From positions 558,001-622,000 of the forward strand of contig NZ_SMFK01000002.1 in assembly GCF_004349355.1 (NCBI RefSeq): 64,000 nt of DNA. Reading direction: 5' to 3'. Position numbers and translations under genes: made by a program. Below the pieces are notes generated by a model. The model was not told the DNA's origin. It saw only the letters and a program-made list of their open reading frames with translations, and searched no databases. Positions 55,284 through 63,955 of the stretch are shown here, piece by piece; positions within the stretch are counted from its first letter, which is position 1; every line of letters starts with the position of its first letter. The DNA is from Flavobacterium cellulosilyticum (lineage in GTDB: Bacteria; Bacteroidota; Bacteroidia; Flavobacteriales; Flavobacteriaceae).

Positions 55284-56741
55284 CTAATTAGAATTTACTT
55301 TCTCATTGGGAGAATATCCAAAAAGACGTTTTTTCTTGATGATTTCAGCTACACCACTAGGAAGCATTGTTTCCCAGCCTATTTTGTTCGAACTAATCAT
55401 TTTTAATACTTCGCGAGAGAAAACCTCTAGATGTGCTGGATTGAAATTGGAGATATCAACCACTTTTCCATTAAATTTAAAGAATTTGTATAGTTCCTTC
55501 ATTCTAGGATGAACTCGTAGCGTCTCGGAATTCATTATTTGTCCGTTTTGATCAATCATAGGATACAAATACACTTTCAAATCACGATAGAACAATTTTC
55601 CAAATGCCTCCAAGATTCCACCACTTAAATGGCGGTAATATTTTTCATCAAAAATATCAACTAAATTATTCACACCCATTGCTAAGCCCATTCTGGCTTT
55701 GGTGTATTTAGAAAAGTATTCAACCACTTTATAATATTCTTGAAAATTGGAAATCATTACCGTTTGTCCTAATGAGCAAAGCAATTCGGCACGATCCATA
55801 AAATCTTTCTCGTCTATTTCACCGTCAGAACGTAAGTTAGATAGTGTGATTTCAAAAATAACCAACGTATTTTGCTCATCCACTTTTCTTTCCTTCAAAA
55901 ATATTTTTAAAGATTCTTCATACATATCCATATTTACTTTAGTAACAGGACGGAAACTTCCTCTTAAAGTAAGAATATTTTTTTTGTATAAAATAGCTGC
56001 AGGCAGGATGTTCTTTCCTTGTGGGTCAAAAATAACCGCATCTGTCATTCCGTTTTTTACCAATTGCAAACTCATCAATCGATTGTCAACATCTTTAAAA
56101 CGGGGTCCAGAGAAATTTATAGTATCAATCTCAAGCTGGTCTTTGTCTAAATGATCGTATAAATAACGCAACAACTTTTTAGGGTCATTGTGTTTATAAA
56201 AGGCACCGTATATTAAATTTACTCCAAGAACGCCTAAAGTTTCTTGTTGCAACCTCACATCAGTTTCTTTAAAACGAATATGTATAATAATATCATTATA
56301 GGCTTCTTCTGGCTCTAATTGAAAACTAATTCCAACCCATCCGTGACCTTTAAATTGTTTTGCAAAATCAATAGTTGAAACGGTGTTAGCATAGCTAAAA
56401 AACATTTTATTAGGATGTTTTTCTCTACTTAAACGCTTTTCCATTAAATCTACTTCGTGATTAAGTATTTTCTTTAACCTGCTTTCAGTTACATATCTAC
56501 CGTCTTTTTCAGAACCATAAACAGCATCACTAAAATCTTTGTCATAAGCTGACATCGCTTTTGCAATAGTTCCTGAGGAACCTCCAGATCTAAAAAAATG
56601 TCTTACCGTTTCTTGTCCAGCTCCAATTTCAGCAAATGTCCCGTAAATATTTTCGTTCAAATTAATACGTAGTGCTTTGTCTTTTATAGAAGGAATTTGT
56701 TCGATGACTTTGTCACCCTTCAGTTTTATTTCTGTTCCCAT
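55284..56741 (-). CDS. Conserved protein of unknown function, 485 residues
   Basis: A soluble 485-residue protein with no signal peptide or membrane segment. I know of no confident family name; similar flavobacterial proteins have been labelled by automatic annotation in several inconsistent ways, which I do not repeat here as function. Visible features: a glycine-rich stretch (FFRSGGSSGTIAKAMSAYDKDF, residues about 48-70), FSGPRFKDVDNRLMSLQLVKNGMTDAVIFD (about 208-238), AILYKKNILTLRGSFRPVT and VHPRMKELYKFFKFNGKVVDI near the end. The repeated alternation suggests an alpha/beta enzyme. A CAAAGTTA (-7 box TAACTTTG on the minus strand) at 56767-56774 starts it divergently from the MBL gene. Confidence 0.7.
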   Translation of the reverse strand: MGTEIKLKGDKVIEQIPSIKDKALRINLNENIYGTFAEIGAGQETVRHFFRSGGSSGTIAKAMSAYDKDFSDAVYGSEKDGRYVTESRLKKILNHEVDLMEKRLSREKHPNKMFFSYANTVSTIDFAKQFKGHGWVGISFQLEPEEAYNDIIIHIRFKETDVRLQQETLGVLGVNLIYGAFYKHNDPKKLLRYLYDHLDKDQLEIDTINFSGPRFKDVDNRLMSLQLVKNGMTDAVIFDPQGKNILPAAILYKKNILTLRGSFRPVTKVNMDMYEESLKIFLKERKVDEQNTLVIFEITLSNLRSDGEIDEKDFMDRAELLCSLGQTVMISNFQEYYKVVEYFSKYTKARMGLAMGVNNLVDIFDEKYYRHLSGGILEAFGKLFYRDLKVYLYPMIDQNGQIMNSETLRVHPRMKELYKFFKFNGKVVDISNFNPAHLEVFSREVLKMISSNKIGWETMLPSGVAEIIKKKRLFGYSPNEKVNSN

Positions 56742-56766
56742 TTCTTTAAATTCAGCTAGTTTACTG

Positions 56767-56816
56767 CAAAGTTAATTAAATCCATTACTTATGAAAGATA
56801 AATAAACCTATTTTTG
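56767..56816. promoter_or_regulatory. Divergent promoter region
   Basis: Facing -7 boxes: CAAAGTTA at 56767-56774 (minus-strand TAACTTTG, toward 56741) and TATTTTTG at 56809-56816 (plus, toward 56844). They serve the 485-residue gene and the metallo-hydrolase gene. No clear -33 partner is seen for either. Confidence 0.5.
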
Positions 56817-56843
56817 TAAAATAATTTAGTAAAAAAACACTTA

Positions 56844-57608
56844 ATGAATGTATATTTTTTAGGAACTGGAACTTCACAAGGAATACCTGTTATTGGTAGC
56901 AATCATCCGGTTTGTTTAAGTACTGATTTAAAGGACAAAAGACTAAGAGTTTCGGTTTGGATTTCTTGGGAAAATTATTCTTATATTATAGATTGCGGAC
57001 CCGATTTCAGACAGCAAATGTTGGTTTCAAAATGCCAAAAAGTAGATGGTATTTTATTCACTCATGAGCATGCAGATCATACTGCTGGTATGGATGATAT
57101 TCGCCCATTTAATTTCAAACAAGGAGAAATTCCCATTTTTGCCCATAATCGTGTAATAGAAAATCTTATAAAACGATTTGATTATATTTTTGAAACTAAA
57201 AATAGATATCCAGGCGCACCTTCTGTTAAAACTATTGAAGTTGTCAATAATTATCCTTTTGCTATTGGAAATAAAACTGCAATTCCAATCAATGTGATGC
57301 ATGGAAACCTTCCGATTTTTGGTTACAGAATAGATGATTTTGCCTATTTGACTGATGTAAAAACGATAGAAAAAAGCGAGAGAGACAAATTGAAAAACTT
57401 GAAAGTCTTAGTTGTAAATGCTTTGCGTGAAGAACATCATAATACTCATTTTAACTTGCAGGAGGCACTTGATTTTATAGATTTAATACAACCTCAAAAG
57501 ACTTATATCACGCATATCAGTCATGTACTTGGTTTTCACGAAGAAGTACAACAAAAGCTGCCAAAAAACGTTTATTTGGCTTATGACAACTTAGAAATTA
57601 CTATTTAA
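56844..57608 (+). CDS. MBL-fold metallo-hydrolase (PhnP/phosphodiesterase-like)
   Basis: A 254-residue metal-dependent hydrolase. The beta-lactamase-fold metal motif FTHEHADH (His74, His76, Asp78, His79) is intact, preceded by FLGTGTSQGIPVIG, an opening shared with PhnP-type cyclic phosphodiesterases. It also has YLTDVKTIEKS and a late HISHVLGF. The best guess is a phosphodiesterase acting on a cyclic phosphate; the substrate is unknown. The gene at 57621 follows in 12 bases. Confidence 0.87.
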   Translation: MNVYFLGTGTSQGIPVIGSNHPVCLSTDLKDKRLRVSVWISWENYSYIIDCGPDFRQQMLVSKCQKVDGILFTHEHADHTAGMDDIRPFNFKQGEIPIFAHNRVIENLIKRFDYIFETKNRYPGAPSVKTIEVVNNYPFAIGNKTAIPINVMHGNLPIFGYRIDDFAYLTDVKTIEKSERDKLKNLKVLVVNALREEHHNTHFNLQEALDFIDLIQPQKTYITHISHVLGFHEEVQQKLPKNVYLAYDNLEITI

Positions 57609-57620
57609 TATTTTTTTAAA

Positions 57621-58121
57621 ATGAAAAAATCGTTCCTGCTTTATTTATTTATTCTTGTGCTGTTACTGAATGTTTTTACCTATATGTATTTGAGTAAAGA
57701 ATTGGATTTTGAACAAAAGAAATTTGCAAATTTAGAAAAGAGAATGAAAGAGAATTTGGAAAAAAACACTGCGCTTTTGGCCGATGCCAATTATTTCTCT
57801 TTGGCTAAAAATGAAAATGCTCAAAATTATTTTAATCCTGATAATGCCACAAAAACCATTCAGGTCGAAAAATTGATACCTTTTGTAACCGAAAAATTAT
57901 TGGATTTAAACTCCAATCCTAAAGGAAATCCATTTGTTGGTCAAGATCAAATTGGTGCCAATAAATTTATCATCAACAAAGTAAGGATTCTAAATCACCG
58001 CTGGATTATTGCTGATTTTAGTGACGGCGAATATTGGGGCGAAGTATTATTGAAGTATTTCATCAACGAAGATGAAACGGTTTCATTTGAAACTATTCAG
58101 TCTTTGTTATATCAGAAATAG
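57621..58121 (+). CDS. Single-span membrane protein of unknown function
   Basis: A 166-residue protein with an N-terminal membrane anchor (MKKSFLLYLFILVLLLNVFTYMYL), a coiled-coil-like stretch (LDFEQKKFANLEKRMKENLEKN) and a soluble domain ending DETVSFETIQSLLYQ. No family recognised. Twelve bases after the metallo-hydrolase, so it is probably cotranscribed. Confidence 0.65.
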   Translation: MKKSFLLYLFILVLLLNVFTYMYLSKELDFEQKKFANLEKRMKENLEKNTALLADANYFSLAKNENAQNYFNPDNATKTIQVEKLIPFVTEKLLDLNSNPKGNPFVGQDQIGANKFIINKVRILNHRWIIADFSDGEYWGEVLLKYFINEDETVSFETIQSLLYQK

Positions 58122-58125
58122 TATT

Positions 58126-58182
58126 CAGTGTTCCGGTTTTTAACAATCAGTTGAGTACTGAATATTAAAAAACGGAACACTG
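58126..58182. repeat. Inverted repeat built from TTCAGTG-type intergenic sequence
   Basis: CAGTGTTCCGGTTTTTAA (58126-58143) and TTAAAAAACGGAACACTG (58165-58182) pair with one mismatch around 21 bases. It separates convergent genes and may terminate transcription; related TTCAGTG/GACCACT sequence is found at several other gene ends. Confidence 0.6.
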
Positions 58183-58191
58183 ACCACTTCC

Positions 58192-58833
58192 TTAAAGTAG
58201 CCAAGCTTTGAAATCATGAAAGTTTTGAGGGGAAACTCCATGTCCAATTGGATATTCTTTATAAGTAGTATTGATTCCTAATTTCTCTAAAAATGGTAAT
58301 GATTTTCGTCCCCATTCCACAGGAATTACTTGGTCGACTGTGCCGTGTGAGGCAAATATTTTTAAATTCGAAAATGAATTTCGTAAGTAATTTTTTTCTA
58401 GAATTTCTTCATTGATATAACCGCTCATCGCAACAACTTTTTGCACTTTTTCGGGATGCGAAAGCGCTACTGCATAGCTTAAAATAGTGCCTTGGCTGAA
58501 GCCAATTAAAGTCACATTTGAAGCATCAATAGAAAAATTTTCAACCAATTCATCGATAAAACAGGCAATCAAATCTCTTGAGGTTCGAGCTTGATCATTG
58601 TCTGAAAATTTGTTTTGATCAGCATCAAAATTAATGGCATACCAGGCGTAACTCCCATATTGAATGTCGTAAGGCGCACGAGCTGAAACAATATAATAAT
58701 CTTCTGGAAGTTCCGTTGCGAAAGAAAATAAATCGGCTTCGTTGCTGCCGTAGCCATGAATCAAAAGTAAAAGTGGGTTTTTTTCTAATTTTATTTTGGG
58801 TTCTCTTATTAGATATTCTAGTGATAATTTCAT
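58192..58833 (-). CDS. Alpha/beta hydrolase, phospholipase/carboxylesterase type
   Basis: A 213-residue serine esterase. The family pattern is complete: LLIHGYGSNEADLFSFA (oxyanion region), GFSQG with nucleophile Ser113, ASHGTVDQVIP with Asp167 and GHGVSP with His198. It belongs to the group that includes small carboxylesterases and acyl-protein thioesterases. Cytoplasmic, no signal peptide; substrate unknown. It lies 55 bases before the DUF4870 gene on the same strand (which is downstream in transcription? no: the DUF gene lies upstream at higher coordinates). Confidence 0.87.
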   Translation of the reverse strand: MKLSLEYLIREPKIKLEKNPLLLLIHGYGSNEADLFSFATELPEDYYIVSARAPYDIQYGSYAWYAINFDADQNKFSDNDQARTSRDLIACFIDELVENFSIDASNVTLIGFSQGTILSYAVALSHPEKVQKVVAMSGYINEEILEKNYLRNSFSNLKIFASHGTVDQVIPVEWGRKSLPFLEKLGINTTYKEYPIGHGVSPQNFHDFKAWLL

Positions 58834-58838
58834 AATTA

Positions 58839-58877
58839 GTGTTCAGTGTTCAGTGTTCAGTTTTTTGTATTCAGTAT
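58839..58877. repeat. Tandem TTCAGTG repeats
   Basis: GTTCAGTGTTCAGTGTTCAG followed by TTTTTTGTATTCAGT lies in the 56-base gap between the esterase and DUF4870 genes. It is part of the scattered TTCAGTG family. Confidence 0.6.
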
Positions 58878-58889
58878 TGGAATTTTAAT

Positions 58890-59222
58890 TTAAGAAATGC
58901 TTTTAAACCATTTTTGAAAATAATTACCCAACAATGGAACAGGTTTTGATTCGCCATTGATCGCGCTAAAAATCCCGTAAGTCCACAAAACAGAAAGGAA
59001 AATCCACATGGATATAGAGATCATCGGATTATCAAAATTGCTGATGATTAGTCCTAATGAGATAAATGTGATGGATAAGCCAAGTGCTTGTCGAATATGA
59101 AACGAAGCAAATGAGCTTTTGTCTTCTGCGGTGTTCATAGACATAGCAATGAATACTCCTATGATTAAAATATAGCTTGTTATTGCTGCTGTTTTTCCTT
59201 TTTCGATGTTGTTGTTTTCCAT
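58890..59222 (-). CDS. DUF4870/Tic20-like small membrane protein
   Basis: A 110-residue membrane protein with three or four hydrophobic segments: TAAITSYILIIGVFIAMSMN, ALGLSITFISLGLII and ISMWIFLSVLWTYGIFSAI. The conserved A/S-x-x-x-S-Y-I start and the FHIRQALGL motif (F-H-x-x-Q-A-L-x-L) after the first helix place it in DUF4870, which shares Tic20 topology. Role unknown. Gene order on the minus strand: pyrC-like, this gene, esterase; each is about 55-120 bases from the next. Confidence 0.8.
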   Translation of the reverse strand: MENNNIEKGKTAAITSYILIIGVFIAMSMNTAEDKSSFASFHIRQALGLSITFISLGLIISNFDNPMISISMWIFLSVLWTYGIFSAINGESKPVPLLGNYFQKWFKSIS

Positions 59223-59228
59223 ATTTTT

Positions 59229-59335
59229 TAATCACTGAGTTCACAAAGTTTTTTTACACAAAGTTTACAAAGTATTTATTTAGTTGAGTTTAATTTTAGT
59301 GTCCTTTGTGCCTTCTTGGTGCACCTAGTGTTTAA
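59229..59335. repeat. CACTGAGTTCACAAAG-type intergenic repeat
   Basis: CACTGAGTTCACAAAG, then ACACAAAGTTTACAAAG, and, in reverse sense, CCTTTGTGCC and TGCACCTAGTG form a loose inverted pattern in the gap before the dihydroorotase-like gene's end. Similar repeats (CACAAAG/CTTTGTG) occur scattered in Bacteroidota genomes, from memory. Confidence 0.4.
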
Positions 59336-59339
59336 TTTT

Positions 59340-60593
59340 TTAGTTTAAAACGAGCTGTCCTTGATTGACAATTCCATATACTTTTCCTTTGATTTCAGTC
59401 CCAAGAAAAGTTGAGTTTTTTGATTTGGATAAAATATTTTTTTTATTGAAAACACTTTTACCTTCTGGAGTGAAGAGTGTAATATTGGCTTTTTTACCTT
59501 CGGAAATGGATTGATTTTCAATACCAAAAACTGATTTACCAAGGGTTAGTTTTCCGATTATTTTGTCCAAAGGCATAACGGTTAATAAAGCTCCAAAAGC
59601 AGTTTCCAAGCCTATTGTGCCATTTTTAGCCATATCAAATTCCATTTTTTTATGTTCAATGTCAATCGGATTATGGTCAGATGTAATCATGTCAATTGTA
59701 TTATCGAGAACTCCTTTTAGAAGTGCTTTCCTATCTTTTTCATTTCGCAACGGTGGTGATACTTTGAATCTTGTATCAAAATTTTCTAGTTTCTCGTCGG
59801 TTAGCACTAAATGATGCACTGAAACGCTACAAGTCACATTCAATCCTTTGGCTTTGGCTTTTTTTATTAATTGTACTGATTTTGCTGTCGAAATAGTAGG
59901 AATATGTAGTTTTCCACCCGTGTATTCCAATAGAAATAAGTTTCGGGTGATTTGTAATTCTTCGGCAAGATTTGGGATTCCTTTTAATCCTAATCGGGTA
60001 GAAACAGTACCTTCATTGGCAACTCCGTTTCCTTTTATGTTAGCATCTTGGGCAAAAGCGATGACAACGCCATCGAAATCTTGGGTATATTGCAAGGCTA
60101 TTTTGAGCAAATTAGCATTGTTTAAACTCTTATTATAATCTCCAAAAGCCACTGCTCCCGCATTTTTCATGTCGAATAATTCAGCCATATCTTTTCCTTC
60201 GCTACCTTTTGTCAAAGCACCAATAGGGAAAAGTTGTGTAGCAAATCCATTGGATTTGCTTTTCACAAAATTAATTTGGGATTGGTTGTCAATAATCGGG
60301 TAGGAGTTGGGTTGCAATGCAATTGCGGTGAAACCACTACGAGCGGCAACATTTAAACCATTGGCAATTGTTTCTCGGTCTTCAAAACCAGGTTCTCCAA
60401 GAGAAACACTACTGTCAAACCAACCTTGTGATACATGTAAATTGTCTAGTTTTACTTCTTCGGCATTTTCTGTGTTTTGAATCGAAGTTCCAATTTTTTT
60501 GATTACTTCATCAACTATTAAAATGTCAACTTTTATGTTGTGAAAAGGACTTTCGGAATCGATAATTGTTGCTTCCCGGATGATTATTTTCAT
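59340..60593 (-). CDS. Dihydroorotase-like protein missing the HxH metal motif
   Basis: A 417-residue amidohydrolase-fold protein. It follows the dihydroorotase plan: N-terminal beta part, then where the consensus is G-x-x-D-x-H-x-H-x-R-E-P-G it reads GWFDSSVSLGEPG, so His62, His64 and Arg66 are Ser, Ser and Gly. Later elements survive in part: CSVSVHHLVLTDE and MITSDHNPIDIEHKKMEF. Without the two His it cannot bind the usual binuclear metal site, so it is likely a non-catalytic dihydroorotase homologue, as known for proteins that support aspartate transcarbamylase. An active pyrC is expected elsewhere. Confidence 0.78.
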   Translation of the reverse strand: MKIIIREATIIDSESPFHNIKVDILIVDEVIKKIGTSIQNTENAEEVKLDNLHVSQGWFDSSVSLGEPGFEDRETIANGLNVAARSGFTAIALQPNSYPIIDNQSQINFVKSKSNGFATQLFPIGALTKGSEGKDMAELFDMKNAGAVAFGDYNKSLNNANLLKIALQYTQDFDGVVIAFAQDANIKGNGVANEGTVSTRLGLKGIPNLAEELQITRNLFLLEYTGGKLHIPTISTAKSVQLIKKAKAKGLNVTCSVSVHHLVLTDEKLENFDTRFKVSPPLRNEKDRKALLKGVLDNTIDMITSDHNPIDIEHKKMEFDMAKNGTIGLETAFGALLTVMPLDKIIGKLTLGKSVFGIENQSISEGKKANITLFTPEGKSVFNKKNILSKSKNSTFLGTEIKGKVYGIVNQGQLVLN

Positions 60594-60699
60594 AATGCGT
60601 ACTAATTATTTAGGTTCTCTTCTTATTATTGAACTTATTTTTCACAATGAATTCCACAAATTGTTTTATATAAATTAGTGTTATTTATGGCGAACTTTT

Positions 60700-62628
60700 T
60701 TACTTCACAAATCGTATTATTGCCATTTCTATTACTAGAAAAAGCAATGCAAAGATAACAAACCATTTCCAAATCGGACTGTCAGTTCTATCTGTTTGCA
60801 TGGTATTAAAAACGGTTTCTATGGAATCGATTATTTTATAGTCTGAAAGAACCTCTTTACTGATTTGATTTAGATTACTTTCACTTCGATTGTAATTAAA
60901 ACTGATATTTTCGATACGTTCTTTTTGTTTATAAATGCCCCAATTTCCAGCTTGTTCTGGATAATCATTAAATGTCAACTGTACTTTATTATTGAGGATT
61001 TGTTGAATTGGGATGAAAGTTTCAGTCTCGTTTTTTACATTCAAAATTTCATCTTTAGATAAATTGGCATCAACCAAAAAGGGAATGTTATTTCCAATTG
61101 TCAGCGCTTTTATTCCATTTTTACGGTTGTTATATGCCATTTTATAAAAAGTTGGAACAATTAAAGGTGATTTTTGAAAATTAGAATTTTCACTATTAAT
61201 TGGTGCTGCAAAAATATAAACAGCAGAAATAGGATTGCGCATCGAAGTCAAAAAAGGTGTTTGATCTTCATAATTTAAAACCGCAGGATTTTTGCTAGTT
61301 ATTCCAAATGATTTTTGTGTCTTTGGATATTGAAAATTAGTGATTTTATTTTCGAAAACATTAGCATATAACGGATGATTAAAATTAATTTTAGTGACCA
61401 ATTTTTCATTGTTTTCTAAAGGTTTGAATTGAATGGTGCCAAAATTCATCAAAAAAGTATTCAAATTTGCGATTCTAATTTGAACAGAAGGAATAATTAT
61501 AAGATTCCCTCCTTTATTAACAAACGATTTTAAAGTGGTTTGAAGTGCTAGTGGAATTTCATCCAATTCATTCAGTATAATGGCATCTTGTTTGTCGAGT
61601 GAATTATAATCTAAGGTCTTAATATCAAAATTTTGGTAAATAAATTCATCGCTAGTGTAAATTCTAGAAAGAAAATTACTTTTTTCGGTTGAACCAATAC
61701 TGATTACCTTGCTTTTTTCTGGTTTTGAAATTGTAAAAAATAAGGTATTGTCATAATCTAAGCCATTATCTGTAATGGAGGCATAGCCGTGGAAATCAGT
61801 TTTTGGAATTGTAAAATAGATTGTTTTTTGTTTGCTTTCGAACTTGGTCAATGTCTTTGCTATCAATTTATTTTGATTGTACAATGCTACTGGAATAGGA
61901 TTATTTTCTTCTCCAAAAGCGGATAATTTTAGTCCAATTTCATAGAAATCATCCAAGGTTTGATGAATAAAAACACTGTCAATTGAAACATTATTTTCGT
62001 GTTCTGATTTTGGAATGATAAAATAAGTATTAAATGAATTGTCGATGCTTTTCAATTGAGTTGATTCTAAGCCGACAGCATCAGTTATGATTAAAACATC
62101 TTTGTTAAAAGCTGATTTTCGTGAATTTATTTTTGCCATAGCGCTTTCCAGTTGAAAAGGCAAAGCGCTGTATTTTAGATTTTGTAATTCTCTTTGAATT
62201 GATTTTATATCGGTATTCCAAAAAGTTTGGGAATTCGTAATTAAAGAAAAAGTTTGATTTTCAGGCGTGTTTTCCAATAATTCCTGTACCGCTCTTTTGA
62301 GAAGTTCCCCTTTTTGACCTTTGGCTTGCATCGAAAAGGAATTGTCCAGAACAATATACATTTCGTTGGAACTGTTTTTTGTGTCTTTGGCAAGAAAAAA
62401 AGGTTGTGCAAAAGCGATAATAATAAAAGTCAATAGTAACAAACGAGTAGCTAAAAGCAGCCATTTTTTGATTTTGGAACTCTTTCTAGTTTGAATGGAA
62501 AGTTCTTTAAGAAAACGTACGTTGGTGAAATATTCCTTTTTGAAACGTCGCAATTGAAAGAGATGAACCAGAATTGGTATAACCAGTAAAAATAGGAAAT
62601 AGAGAATTTCTGGATGTTTGAATTGCAT
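60700..62628 (-). CDS. BatA-type membrane protein with von Willebrand factor A-like domain
   Basis: A 642-residue protein. The N terminus has the BatA signature: QFKHPEILYFLFLLVIPILVHLFQLRRFKKEYFTNVRFLKEL, two early hydrophobic spans (about 8-24, 56-74). Then comes a vWA-like domain with the MIDAS start IVLDNSFSMQAKG and DVLIITDA (about 90-235). Long strand-rich middle part, a last membrane helix (FVIFALLFLVIEMAIIRFV) at the C-terminal end. Such proteins are common in Bacteroidota near aerotolerance-type operons; here it is alone, with its -7 box CAAAAATA (62691-62698, minus-strand TATTTTTG). Confidence 0.85.
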   Translation of the reverse strand: MQFKHPEILYFLFLLVIPILVHLFQLRRFKKEYFTNVRFLKELSIQTRKSSKIKKWLLLATRLLLLTFIIIAFAQPFFLAKDTKNSSNEMYIVLDNSFSMQAKGQKGELLKRAVQELLENTPENQTFSLITNSQTFWNTDIKSIQRELQNLKYSALPFQLESAMAKINSRKSAFNKDVLIITDAVGLESTQLKSIDNSFNTYFIIPKSEHENNVSIDSVFIHQTLDDFYEIGLKLSAFGEENNPIPVALYNQNKLIAKTLTKFESKQKTIYFTIPKTDFHGYASITDNGLDYDNTLFFTISKPEKSKVISIGSTEKSNFLSRIYTSDEFIYQNFDIKTLDYNSLDKQDAIILNELDEIPLALQTTLKSFVNKGGNLIIIPSVQIRIANLNTFLMNFGTIQFKPLENNEKLVTKINFNHPLYANVFENKITNFQYPKTQKSFGITSKNPAVLNYEDQTPFLTSMRNPISAVYIFAAPINSENSNFQKSPLIVPTFYKMAYNNRKNGIKALTIGNNIPFLVDANLSKDEILNVKNETETFIPIQQILNNKVQLTFNDYPEQAGNWGIYKQKERIENISFNYNRSESNLNQISKEVLSDYKIIDSIETVFNTMQTDRTDSPIWKWFVIFALLFLVIEMAIIRFVK

Positions 62629-62733
62629 TCTTTTGTTTAGTTTACTTCACAAGACTTTAATATAAGGGGAGTTCTGTGAATTTAATTTTTCAAAAATACA
62701 AATTTGTATACTATAGTAGGTTAAGTTTGCCGT

Positions 62734-62741
62734 ATTTTTGT
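62734..62741 (+). promoter_or_regulatory. -7 box for the lactonase-like gene
   Basis: TATTTTTG matches TAnnTTTG and lies 34 bases before the ATG at 62776. A TTTG is at 62704-62707, a 26-base gap. Confidence 0.5.
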
Positions 62742-62775
62742 TTTCTAATTTCATTCTTACTTTATTCTTACTATT

Positions 62776-63888
62776 ATGAAAAACAACTTTACAATTCTAC
62801 TTTCTATTTTTGCTTTATTCTTTGTACAAGCACAGGAAAATAAGTTCAATTTGGTTGTTGGTACTTATACCAAAAGCTGTGATAGCAAAGGAATTTATGT
62901 TTACGAATTTGACTCTAATTCTGCGGATTACAATTTAAAAAGCAGCACCGATAACATTATAAATCCTAGTTATTTGACTGTTTCAAATGATAATAAATTT
63001 GTCTATTCTGTTAGTGAGAATGATAAAAAAAGTGCGGTAAGTGCTTTTAAATTTGATTCAAAAAGTGGAAAACTAGACTTAATCAATTCAGAATTCTCAA
63101 AAGGACAAAATTGTTGTTATATTATTAATAATGATAAAAACGTAATTACGGCCAATTATTCTAGTGGAAGTATTTCGGTTTTTGGTAAAAATAATGACGG
63201 AAGTATTACTGAAGTGAAACAAGTCGTGCAACACATAGGCAAAGGAATTAACGAAAAACGTCAAGAAGCGGCTCATGCTCATATGGTGTATTTTTCGCCA
63301 GACAAAAAATATGTTTTGGCCAATGATTTAGGTACTGATAAAGTATATGTGTATCAATACAACCCAAATGTTGGCAGCGAAATTTTGAAATTAAAAAATA
63401 CGGTTTCAGTCAATCCTGGAGGTGGTCCGAGACATTTGACATTTAGTAAAGACGGAAAATTTGTTTATTTATTACAGGAATTGGACGGAAAAATCATAGT
63501 TTTTAGATATTCAAATGGAAATTTAAAAAAGATAGATGAGGCAAGTGTTGTATCAAAAGATTTTAAAGGAACATTTACTGCAGCCGATATTCATATTTCT
63601 CCAGACGGAAAATTTCTATATGCCACAAACAGAAAAGAAGCTAATGATATTTCGTTTTTTAAAATACTTAAAAACGGAAAATTAAATTATGAAGGGCGCA
63701 CTAGTACATTGGGCGATGGACCTCGAAATTTCGCTATAGATCCAACAGGGAATTTCCTTTTGGTAGGACATCAATATTCAAATAATATAGTGATATTCAA
63801 GAGAAATAAAGAAACGGGAATTCTAACGGATACGGGTAAGAAAATTGAATTGTGTTCTCCAGTTTGTTTGGTTTTTACTAAAATTTAG
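62776..63888 (+). CDS. Secreted lactonase-family beta-propeller (6-phosphogluconolactonase-like)
   Basis: A 370-residue seven-bladed propeller of the YbhE/Pgl type. A signal peptide (MKNNFTILLSIFALFFVQAQ) precedes LVVGTYTKSCDSKGIYVYEFD, the start of the family; further repeats such as YLTVSNDNKFVYSVSEND, HAHMVYFSPDKKYVLANDLGTDKVYVYQY, GGPRHLTFSKDGKFVYLLQE and GDGPRNFAIDPTGNFLLVGHQ. The cytosolic enzyme acts in the pentose phosphate pathway, but the signal peptide suggests a periplasmic substrate, perhaps a sugar lactone. Single gene with its own promoter. Confidence 0.9.
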   Translation: MKNNFTILLSIFALFFVQAQENKFNLVVGTYTKSCDSKGIYVYEFDSNSADYNLKSSTDNIINPSYLTVSNDNKFVYSVSENDKKSAVSAFKFDSKSGKLDLINSEFSKGQNCCYIINNDKNVITANYSSGSISVFGKNNDGSITEVKQVVQHIGKGINEKRQEAAHAHMVYFSPDKKYVLANDLGTDKVYVYQYNPNVGSEILKLKNTVSVNPGGGPRHLTFSKDGKFVYLLQELDGKIIVFRYSNGNLKKIDEASVVSKDFKGTFTAADIHISPDGKFLYATNRKEANDISFFKILKNGKLNYEGRTSTLGDGPRNFAIDPTGNFLLVGHQYSNNIVIFKRNKETGILTDTGKKIELCSPVCLVFTKI

Positions 63889-63894
63889 TATTCG

Positions 63895-63948
63895 TGGTCA
63901 GTTTTTAGTGTTCAGTGATATTAATTACTGACCACTAAAAACTGACCA
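63895..63948. terminator. Long inverted repeat, probable bidirectional terminator
   Basis: TGGTCAGTTTTTAGTG (63895-63910) and CACTAAAAACTGACCA (63933-63948) are exact complements, and TCAGT/ACTGA extends the stem inward. It lies between convergent genes and shares the GGTCAGT/TTCAGTG family sequence. Confidence 0.65.
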
Positions 63949-63955
63949 TTGACCA

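Noticed and set aside
55284..56741. Name as nicotinate-nucleotide adenylyltransferase
   Set aside because: The sequence lacks a recognisable HxGH/ISSTxxR motif of that family, so I call it unknown.
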